A stretch of DNA of 64,000 bases from Petrosia ficiformis (Eukaryota > Porifera > Demospongiae > Haplosclerida > Petrosiidae), in NCBI GenBank assembly GCA_947044365.1, contig OX345640.1:4762001-4826000 (forward strand), read 5' to 3'. This document shows positions 14,301 through 26,800 of the stretch, in pieces. Numbering within the stretch: the first letter of the stretch is position 1; each line of letters begins with the position of its first letter. Below the pieces are notes generated by a model. It was not told the DNA's origin. It worked only from the letters and a program-made list of their open reading frames with translations, and ran no database searches. Position numbers and translations under genes: made by a program.

Positions 14301-17300
14301 ATTCCAATAAATGTTACGAAAACTAGACTAGGAGATAAAATTATTAAAATTGGTTGGTCTTTGTAATCTTGTGCTAAGAAAATAAACAGCAGGATATTTG
14401 CCAAAAACCAGATTTCCAAAATATTGAGAAACCTCTTCTTGTAAGGTCCTAAACAGCCTGTCAATGATAAAAGAAGCAAACTGAAATACACTACGATTGA
14501 CAACTTTTGATCATGATCAGCAAAAGGTGCAAGTAATGTTAACAACAGACGTGTGAAAATAAACAAGCCAGTCCAGAAACGAAAGCGATCTTTGAATGGT
14601 CCACCATAAGCATCAGAAAATGGTTTAAAGAATTTTAGCCAACAAGATCCACATTTGTGAGACTTTAATTCCATAAGAGGCATCATCATTACAAGCAATG
14701 TATATGGAATTGCACATACAAATACAAAAACTAGTGATGTAACAAATAGCAATGAATGTTTATAATGTATGTACTTTAGATTACCATTTATTGCCCATAC
14801 AAATTCCATTTGTCCACATTTCTCAAGACTAGCTAATCTCATAGCAACTATATTGATACGAATAATTTTGACATACGAAAGAAGAAACAAAGTAGCAAGT
14901 ACAGGAACAGCATTAGACCCAACCAATTTTGATACTCTAGATGAATAATGACTCACTATAATGATTAGTATAATTATTAGCCATATATAGACAGGAAATA
15001 CAAACTGTAGCCATACTTTAGCATAAGGTGTCATACCCTCATAGAAACATGTCTCTATTCCTAGATCAAGATTAATCCATGAGATGAACTGGCTCAGGAA
15101 TGGAATGGGACCATGAGGAAAGAAATTTCCTTCATACGCCTTCACAATATTAGCATAGAATATTAGTCCATTGATAGTACCTACAGACACAGTTAGGTTC
15201 AGTCCAATTAACAGTACTACAAGAGCTATTCCTGCTACACCAAACACCAGTAACAAGGAAAGGTCGTTATCATTAGGACAAATACCGCATTTATTACCAC
15301 CTAATAATAAACTATAACCTTCAGCACACTCACCACATAGAATACCAGATCTGTGGTAATTACACTGAAGATGTGTTGTATCAATACTAAAATTCACCTT
15401 TTTATCAACACAATAGTCATATGGACAATGCTCACTGACTAGTGTACAGTTACTACTGTTATCATATCCAATCCAAATATTACCATCAGTAGTAATACTA
15501 GTAGTATTGATATCACAAGTAGCACCAGCATTTCTAATATATTCATTACAATCACAAATCTCATTATATATTGCAAATCCATCAGGACATGGCTCAAAGT
15601 TGACCTCTATCTTAACTGATTGTAAGTAGTAAAATATCCTTTTAGGAGTTTTCAGGATCATGCAGAGTCTATTAGTAAAATCATTCCCATTTAATGTAAA
15701 GGTTTCATTAGCACACTTGTTTTCAGTTTCTTTAGTGAACGTGCCTACCTCAGATATAGAATTATCAACAGTACAATTTAAAACAGTTGCAATGATTTTA
15801 CCAGCCAAAATTTTCACCAACAGTTGTTAGACTGATGTGGAATGCTTTCCCTGGAATGGTAGATATAGATTTGAATATATTTGGTATTGGCTTATCATTT
15901 TGACATAGAGTCACTCCAATTGGAACTGAAGAAATAAAGTAGTGATCATCATCAGGAGGCTTGGGATATAATAACTCTTTTAATACACTCAGTGCACAGC
16001 TTGGATTTTTTCTATCGACGCAATAAGTGTAAGCAGATTTGACAACAAAATCACACACATTTAACTGTCCACCGCTCAAGAATGTACCAGTAATATCAGC
16101 TGTGTTATCAATAGCATAAATTGTAATATTTAAAGTTTCCAAAAGAGTTGGATTATAAATTTGAAAAAAGCAAGGAGGTATGAAAGTCTTAGTAATCTCA
16201 ATGGGAATATATATTGCACCACCATATCCAGTAGCATCGTATTCAGCACCATTAGCATGATTTTCAATGAACCTGATATTTGTACCAGGATAGAGGATGA
16301 GACTAGATGAACCAAGTAGAGTCATGCCACCACCATTGTAATAACTATTGTTCTGAAAAAGATTGTAACCGGAAAACGAAAGTGTTGAATAATGTCATTC
16401 CTGTGATAGGATGATTGAAAACACGCAAGTCAGACACATAGCATATGGTATTGAATAATATAACAGCACCAAAGAAATCAAAATCATCTTGTCCTTTCCT
16501 TTGTACACCATTATCAAAAGCATTAATATCTCTCATATGAAGTACAAGATCATCGCTACTAATTGTATTCCGTTTCTCTATCCACATGATTCCATTTCCT
16601 AACAAACCTGTATTATGACTAAAAGTGCATGATTCTATGGTGATATTGGCCCAAGCATTATCTGTATATGTTATCAGTTTCATACCAGTAGCACTCACAG
16701 CTGAACCATTTGTAAATCTGCTGTTAGTGATTATCAATTCACTGGACAGTCCGACAGGCAATTCTTGTGTTACTCCTAAATACAGTCCTGCTCCAAACAA
16801 GTCAACATTAAAGTTAGGTGGTAGATAATGATTTCCATATGTGCTATTCAAATTAACAATTTTTAGTGAAACAGGAAGAACATACATGGCAATATTTCCA
16901 CCTAACAATGCCATGTTATTGTAAGCTTGAATATTTTCAAGTTGAAATTCATACTTGCTGCAGTTGTAGTTAGCTGCAAATAGTGAAAGTCCACCACCAA
17001 ACCCACCAAAATCATATGTTTTAATAGCATTAATTTGTGCTGTAGCTGCATTTAGACCAAAAGAAAAAGAAGTGTCCATAATAGACACAAGACTAGTATC
17101 TGCCACATCATGAGGACATTCTGTGGAGGCTATGTATGCGATCCTTACATTTCCTCCTCGACATTTTACAGTGGTTGGATGTATAAGACATTCGATATTG
17201 TTTCTCGAAAAGTATGACATGTTCATACTAATATCATACACATTAACTGATGTTAGCCCATAGCCAGTGCCATTTTGAATTGAAAGTTCATTGATAATGA

Positions 17301-20300
17301 CATTATTACCATTCAAGAGTAGTAGAGAATGAGAGGACACGTTGCCTACAGCATATTCCCAGTTGTACCGCTCCACAGAATAATTTGATTCAACGTATTC
17401 AAGCAGGTCACCTTTGATTTGTACTCCACATTCTATGATTGTTAGTTTAGAGATTGTTATATTAAAGAAGTCTGTTATAAATATCCCTGACTTGGAACCT
17501 TCACAAGTTATGAACACATTAGACTGTCTAACAGTCCAATGAAATCCATCTTCCATCTCTCCTAGTCCTTGTAGTGTCAGGTTACTAACACCACTTACTA
17601 CTACTGGTTCATCTTGTTCCAGAATGTGTGTTCCTTCAAGAAAGGTCAACACAGTGTTAGAGGTAAGGAAGACTTCTGACTGATTTACATAATACGAGAG
17701 ATTATAACAGCTGTCATTTCTAGGACAGGGTGTTCCACCAGGTGCTTCAACATAATACTCTACACATTGGGATACTGTGATAAGTAAACTGAAGAGAAAA
17801 AGAGTCACAATATACTTTAACTTCATGACTAAAGCCTCTAATATGAAATGATGTGGTTCAACGAATTTATACTCACAAGAATGGGCAATACAAAGTATAA
17901 AATATCACAACTCTAAAGTAAAATGTTACAATATGTTTAACTACAAAGTCTGTATTGATAGTAAGGTCATCACAATGATGACATATGGTATTACAAGGAA
18001 ACAATTTGATATCATAACAGTATCAGCAAGTTCAAAATAATGATTTGATGTGACAGTAGTGACTAACCGAAGGTTATCAATATTTTACAGAGAAAAGTGT
18101 ATACAACTGCAGCTATAAATCATGGGTTAACTAAATAGTGTAATGATAAATATCTCATCATATCAGAAATAGAAGATGATGTCATTGGGGGAGCTTAGTG
18201 ATCCCGGAGGTCACTGAGAACTTTAAGTAATGGTTAAAACATCCCTTTGAGCGCAATAAGGAAATACAGTATGAGAGGTGTAGTCGAGACACGCATACAG
18301 CACAAGCGAAGTGAGTGCTGTATGTTTGTTGAGAGCACACTTCGAGTGAAGTAAATTCTGTAGTGCACAAGAGCAGGTAGTCTTGCACGCCAGACTCAAA
18401 GTTATACCATGAGAAAGGGTCTGGTTGCATGCTATACATCAGTTTGTTCCTGGCACATGAAAAGCTGCACCCCAATCAGATTGGACAATGTAATGATAGG
18501 TCATTATTGATATACCCATTTCATACGTACAGCATGCAACCACACCCATTCTCATGGTACAGGTCTGGCATGTGAGACCAAAAAAGGAATTAAAGGTGCT
18601 CAACGAATGAAAATAGTTTCTAGGAGAAGATTGTTGTAAGTATCGCCTTGTTTTTTCTGTATGAAATGTAGTTTATTTCTTTGCTCAAAGTATCTGCTTG
18701 TTTTTGCTGTAATCAATGGATTCAGAAAAGCCAGCATATTCACATGTGTGTGTCGCTGTGTCAAGGTATCTGCTAGTAATAGATTTTCTACTGCCTATAC
18801 ATCAGAGAAAGAGTTTTTGAGGCAGCAGGTGTAGCACCCAAATAGAATATCAGAGTGCATTTAACTATGCAGTGCTGTATATGTTTTCATACAGCACGTG
18901 TATGTGCAGTATTGAAAACTCATACAGCAATGTGCATAGTACAATATGGAAAATACAGCACTGCTGGTGATTTTGATCACACCCATGCATCATACTTACA
19001 TATATGTACATCATTCCATAAAGTCATCCTGCAATACAAATTTTGAATTATGAAATGAAATAAGGTCAAATTAAAAAATGGAGGCTAGACAAAATGACTA
19101 CAATAGGCAAATGGAATAGGATTAGAGCTGAGCAGTGGCGTAACTGAACCCAGGCCCACACGGGCCGAGGTCCGGGCAACACAATTTTTTATATTTTAAA
19201 AATAATATATATATATTTTTTAAATCTTTTAATACACACACTTATTCTGTCATTTCAATTCTTGATCAGTGTTTGTACACCGCTTTGAGCACTCTTTCCA
19301 CCAGTAACATAACAGAAAAAAAGCTGGGCCCAGCCATAAACTTCGCCTCAGTTTGGTATTTTTACTCCGAAAAACACTTCAGCTTCTGGAGGGCTGTACC
19401 CCACAGATCCCCCTGCTTTACAACTATCAGTTTTTTGGCCCTGGCATCACTAAACACTCCGTTACGCCACTAGGGCTGAGTGTGCAAACAAACTCAATGT
19501 CAAGCAAGGCTGGAAGAATGTGTGTTAGTAGAAGCGAAAGAATTGAAAGAGGACAATGAGAATTGATCAAGACTGTAAAATACATCACTAAAAGATTGAG
19601 TCAATCAACCCAGAACTGTTCATAGATTCAATACAAGTCTTAAAAAGTTTACAAACAGCTCATATAGTCATCATGTAATGAACACAGTAACTATATCCAT
19701 CTCTAACACCTCAATATCATCTCCCATTTGATTTCTTTTCTAATTGAAATAACTCACTCATATTCTTGTGGAGCATACAGTACATTCATACACATAATTA
19801 CATTCCAGGCTTGCCCCATAATGATCTACATTTTGTCAAGTATATTTAAATTAATAGGGTGTGACACAAGTACATATTTAAGTTCACCATTTGCGACTGA
19901 AATGTATAGACAACCATCTCTACATAGTGATTACTAGTTTTACTATATACCATACTCTTTGATAATCATCACTCATCAGCTGAATAAAGGTATTACATAT
20001 TTGGCTTCCTACATGTATATACTACACACTCATAATGGTGTTATATAAACAGCAATTAATGGTCAATATTCGTCTTAATTGAGACTCTCATTGAAGGGCA
20101 GTTTGAGTTTGTAGCTAAACATACAAGTCTGTGTTCATGTATATGGAGTATATAGAGTATATAGGAAATTAGGTACTCATATACTATACACTACTGTACT
20201 ATAACTATATATATGTATACTAGTAAACATAACAGATTTTAATACACACAACACATAGGAAGTGTACAGTATATGCCAGATATAACCATATATATGTAGA

Positions 20301-20794
20301 TATAATTTATTCATATATATACCATAGCTAACAGCCACATCAAAGTTACCAACAGGTGTTATATATGCGATATACACCAAACCACAGGTGGATATGAAAC
20401 CACAGGGCTGATATAAGACCTACATGTGTATAATGATATTCATAATAGATTGCATCGGTCTGAGCACCCGCATTCAAGTTGTATATTGAGAAGAGTTGGA
20501 GACGAGTTATTTACAAATGGAAAAAGGAGTGAGAGCCGTAGATGTCAGGTAACATTGATGTACATGTTAGGTATAGAATATATTATATGTAACATGGCTT
20601 CTCGGTGTGTATCAGCAATATCAGCTCTTCACCCCTCGATAGCAGCCCTCGGCTTCGCCTCGGGCTACTATTTTGGGGTTCAGGTCTAATATTGCTGATA
20701 CACACCGAGAAGCCATGTTATATATATTACATATAGTATGGTACCACTGCAAATGTTTGGTTAGTGGATATACCCATCAGCCCTATGTGCCTCG

Positions 20795-20840
<46 letters not shown>

Positions 20841-23800
20841 ATATATATATATATATACATGCATATATATATATATATATTATATATAGCATATAATATA
20901 TATAGCAATGAATATTCATTCTGTTTGAATATTCGCTTGTTATTTTGGTATTCGAATGTATTTTTAGCATCCAGATATTCATTACTGTTTACGCATGCAC
21001 AGAAATTGAACACACAAAATTGTAATTGTAATAAAATGGCTACAGATAACTTTCTAGCTCTGTGTTATAGGCTTTCTACAACTGCATAGAATACTGAAAA
21101 GATTGGCTGCTCTTGTAAAGACATAAGTGATATTTCACTACAAATGAGTTATTAAAACATTTCTTCCAATCAAGCAAATATCCAGATATTCACTAAACAA
21201 TATTTGAATGCCAAACACTACTACCGGTATTCATTGTAGCAATAACTATATATACAATTGTATAGTTTACAATTACATGCTATACAATATTTAATGTACA
21301 ACTAAGTGGAAACAACAAGAAAGGTCAGCATAGTGTTACATAATAGAATAGATTATAGCATACTCTCCCATAGGGCATCCAATTCCATTAGGCGTGAAAC
21401 ATAGTGCTAATCACCTGGTGATAAGGTTAAAGGGTCAAAACATGGAGGTACCAACTGTCTTTTATAGACAAATATAAAAGACAGTTGGTACCTCCATGCC
21501 TATACGTACATTTCTACTGATCTTATCCAAATAGAATACAAGTGAATGAGTATGGACACAGTGAATAATTTCCCTAATTCAGTACTAAAATGTATCTTAC
21601 ATCATATACTATAGGAGAGGCAACTGTAGGAGTTACAGTGTCAAATATCATCACATTCATTATTGACAGCAAGCTAAAATTGTTAAAGTATTAAAGTATC
21701 ATTATTTTATTTAGCCAAATAAAGACGAAGGGCATAATATACAACATAAACTATAAGCTAAAGAATTATCACACAAGGCATACTTTCCAAACCTTATTAC
21801 AATCAAACAAACCACACAAATTACTGAAAACTAGTATTAAATATCTGTTAATACTTATAATGTACACAAGTGGTTTACATATACACATAATTAGACAACA
21901 ATTGAAGTGTGTAAAGTATAGTAACTATAGTAGCACTCATATCTGCTACACTTATAAACATATTACACTACTATATATACTGTGATCAGACATGACATCA
22001 AATATACAAATATTATTTTATACACTACTTTAGAGGTTCATACTCGAGGAGAGATTCACGAAAATGTACAAAATCATCTTCATATGATTTAGCAATATCA
22101 CTCATCACCCTTTCCCGTTTCTCATTTTTCTCATTACTTTCAGTGAGAGAAGATACGACAGATGATGGAAAGCATAGTTTTTTACATTGCCAGATGAAAT
22201 GACCGATAACAACAGCAATAAAGGTTGCAAGAATCAAGGTTACAGATACAATGGTTCCAATCATGACTTGTCCTCCCAGAGCTAAAACAGTGATTACTAA
22301 AACATTTCCACATGTCCACATCTCTAAATAGTTGAGTATCTTGTGTCTGTACGACCCACCAAATACTGCAAACACCGAGAGAAACAGAAAGGTCACAAAG
22401 AAGACGACAAGAAGACTGTCATTGTTACCCAAGAGAGGTACTGCTACAGCAATAACTAAGCGTGCTAAAAATCCCATTCCTATCCAGTATCGATGTTTGT
22501 CATTATATGGACCACAGTAAGCATCTGTAACTGGTTTCAGGAAACGAAGCCACAATGATGCACATTTCTGTGATATTTTATGTTCTAACAATGGTACAAA
22601 TATTATGAATACAGTAAACGGTAGTACTGTGAATATAAATACGAATATAGAGAAGGCAACAAGAATGGTATGCTTGGAATTCCAATATGATAGATTACCA
22701 TCAACACTCCATACAATTTCAACAGATTCATTTTCACAATACAGATAAGACACTCATATAGCTAAAACATATGTACGTATAATCTTAACATATGATAGTA
22801 GTACAAGGGTAGCCAAAACAGGAACAGCATTAGACCCAACCAATTTTGATACTCTAGATGAGTAGTGACTCACTATAATAACTGTCAAAATTATTAGCCA
22901 TATGTAGATAGGAAATACAAACTGTAGCCATACTTTAGCATAAGGTGTCATACCCTCATAGAAACATGTCTCTATTCCTAAATCAAGATTAATCCATGAT
23001 ATAAACTGACTTAGGAATGGAATGGGACCGTTAGCTAAGAAAATGTTTTCGTTAAGTTTCACAATATTAGCGTAGAATATTAGTCCAATGATAGTACCTA
23101 CAGACACAGTTAGGTTTAGTCCAATTAAGAGTACTACAAGAGCTACTCCTGCTACACCAAACACCAGTAACAAGGAAAGGTAGTTATCATTAGGACATAT
23201 ACCGCATTTATTACTACCTAATAATAAACTATAACCTTCAGCACACTCACCACATAGAATACCAGATCTGTGGAAATTACACTGAGGATCAGGTTCAAGG
23301 ATATTGAAAGAGATATCATTACGATGACAGTAATCAAAAGGACAATCAAGACCCATGATTGTATAATTTTCATCAGTGTCAAAACCAATCCAGATGTCTC
23401 CATTATGGGAGATGGATTCATTTTCTATATTACAAGTAACATTGGTGGTTTTTTCTTCTATAACTGACACACACTGACATATAAACGAGCTGTTGACTGC
23501 AAATCCTGGTGGACAAGGCATTACTGGAATTGCAACATTGAGTGGAATATTGCTGACCAATGTGTATGATGTATCTATTTGCAATTGAAAAATGACATGT
23601 AGGTTATCAGTAGGGTGTAGTGAAGATGAATTTTTGGTATCATGTACTTGCAAAGGCACATTGGTACAATTTGCTGGAATGTCTTCTTTGTAACTGAGAT
23701 GCATAGATTCAATTCTCACTGTAGCTGTTGTCAATCCACCATGCTGCCCAACAGGAACAACACTGATATTAACTACTTGACCAGGGTAGACAGGAAAGGT

Positions 23801-26800
23801 GTCTGAACTTGAAACATTACATAAAGGCATTCTATTGTCACAGAAACAAAGTCGCATAGCATCAGAAGAGATAGCACGTAATGTGGAGTGATCGTTATAT
23901 TTGAATAGACTGCCAAGATATTCCCTACTTGGAGACACAATTGATTCATAGAACAGTAGACAACTATCAACATTTCCTCCATACAACACATCTCCAGTCA
24001 CTGTTGCTACATTTCCTGAGAAATACAAAACTGCATTAGAGCTATTCGGATTACCAGTGACTTGATAAGCACAAAGCTGATATATTAAAGCTTCTATCCG
24101 TGGTCGGTCAACATATATACCAGCTCCTCTTTCAGCAAAATTGTCAATGAAACTGACATTTGTGTTTGGAAAGAGAGTAAAATCTGAATTACCTTGCAAT
24201 ACCAAACCACCTCCAAGAGTTCCAGAATTATTTCGAATAATGTTATGTCCTGCAAACTGTAGACTTGTTGTCATTGCGAAAATACCAGCAAGATTGTAAT
24301 TGGATATAGTGACATTATCAAACAAGGCTAACTGTGTATTAATAAACACTATACAGGTGGGAGGTATGCCAAGATAAGCAGGTTTATTTGGCCTATAAAA
24401 ATAGTTATCAGTCATCAGTATATTAGAAAAATATACTCTTTATGATGCAGGGAATTTCACAAAACTTCCACATCCAATGCAAGATGCAAGAGCTGCTCTG
24501 TTCTCAAAAATCTGAGAATTTGATAAGTTTACCACCAATGCAGCTGAAACGAATGAAAAGTCAACTACAAAAGAAGTATCTATATTGATTCCAGCTGAAT
24601 CTATTGCAAGATTTCCATAAAATTGACTTTTATCAATGTTTACTGAAGACGATGTATAAGAATAACCATCAGTCTCAGTAGGTGGACAGGTAAGTTCATT
24701 AGTTACTGAGATTTTAAATGCTATATTGAGGGTGGCTATTGGACACAAATACTTATTCGCTCCTGCTGAAGTTATATTGTTGAAGGAGAAGTCAGAGTAC
24801 GTTGTAAGAATTCCTAAATTGCCTCCTGTATTCTCAAACATAACAACCGAGTCAAACACAACAGTAAGATTAGCAACTATAATGTCAACGATTGTAATGC
24901 CTCCCAGAATTGCTTCACTTAAACGAGACCCAACAGCAAATGAAAATATGCTATTACTCACATTTAAAGTAAATTTCCCTTTACTAAGACTGTTACAATC
25001 TGGACTGTCTAGATAGAAGAACAAAGCATTACCACCAATACAGGCAGGAATGTTATCCTCTAATGAGTCACAACACCCCAGTGTATTGTAATCTTCAGGA
25101 CTACCGTGAGCTATATACACCTCGTCCATTACAATAGTTAGCACGTTTATAAACAAGACACAAGAACCAGAACAATTCTGAATTGAAACTTCCTTAAAGC
25201 CCACTATATAGGAATCAATAAAATACAGAGACGCATTGACTTGAGAATAAAATGTGAAATTGTATGATGCAGAATAGAGACCATTATTGAAAGGATTGAA
25301 ACGATTCTCTAAAACATTCCCACTAATAGAAGCACCGCATTCAGTAATAGTCAAACCTTCTATACATACTGACGACTCATTATATACAAAACCACCAACC
25401 GATCCTTGACACTTTATAATGACATTAGACTGTCTAACAGTCCAGTGAAATCCATCTTTCATCTCTCCTTTTCCTTGTAGTGTCAGGTTACTAACACTAC
25501 TTACTACTACTGGTTCATCTTGTTCCAGAATGTGAGTTCCTTCAAGAAATGTCAACACAGTGTTAGAGGTCAAAAAAACGTCTGAGTGAGTAATAACATG
25601 TGACAGATTATAACAGCTGGTATCCTTAGGACAGGGTGTTCCACCAGGTGCTGATATAAAATAGTGACTACAAAATGCAGTTTGTAGAAGAAGAAGAATA
25701 AGCCATTTCATTGATAACTCCATTTTAAAAATTGAAATATATAAACTGCTGACATGAAGTGTAGTTTACACAATAATACTAATCATAAAAGTGTGATATT
25801 GATCACAAGATGCAGCAGACATACTATACACATACATTGCAATAATTATACTACCATATACAGTATTCATACAGTACAAAAAAAGGTTTTGGCAAATATA
25901 TAATTCTAACACATCTTAATCTATAGGTTCATACTCGAGGAGAGATTCACGAAAATGTACAAAATCATCTTCATCATATGAATTAGCAATATCACTCATC
26001 ACCCTTTCATGTTTCGGATTTTCTTCTTTACTTTCAGTCAGAGAGGGTGGGAGAGATGATGGAAAGCATAGTTCCTTTATTTTCTTACATTGCCAAATGA
26101 AATGACCGATAACAACAACAATAAAGGTTGCAAGAATTAAGCTTACAGATACAATGGTTCCAATCATGACTTGGCCCGCCAAAGCGACAACGGTAATTCC
26201 TAAAACATTGCCATAAGCCCAAACCTCAAGAACATTAAGTATCTTGTGTCTATATGAACCATCAAACATTGCAAACAATGAAAGAAGGAATAGAGTGACA
26301 AAGAAGACGACAAGAAGACTGTCATTGTTACCCAAGAGAGGTACTGCTACAGCGATAACTAAGCGTGCTAAAAATCCCATTCCTATCCAGTATCGATGTT
26401 TGTCATTATATGGACCACAGTAAGCATCTGTAACTGGTTTCAGGAAACGAAGCCACAATGATGTACATCTCTGTGGTATTTTACGTTCTAACAATGGTAC
26501 AAATATTATGAATACAGTAAATGGCAGTACTGTGAATATAAATACGAATATAGAGAAGGCAACAAGAATGGTATGCTTGGAATTCCAATATGATAGATTA
26601 CCATCAACACTCCATACAATTTCAACAGATTCATTTTCACAATATAGATAAGACACTCGTGTAGCTAAAACATATGTACGTATAATCTTAACATATGATA
26701 GTAGTACAAGGGTAGCCAAAACAGGAACAGCATTAGACCCAACCAACTTTGATACTCTAGATGAGTAGTGACTCACTATAATGATTAGTATAATTATTAG

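Noticed and set aside
20673..21089. 138-residue open frame near the TA repeat
   Set aside because: Ile/Tyr low complexity from (TA)n with no splice or homology support.
22754..22756. Selenocysteine or programmed readthrough at the TGA of copy 3
   Set aside because: The sister gene has Arg (CGA) there, and a second stop (TAA) exists upstream; simple mutation is enough.
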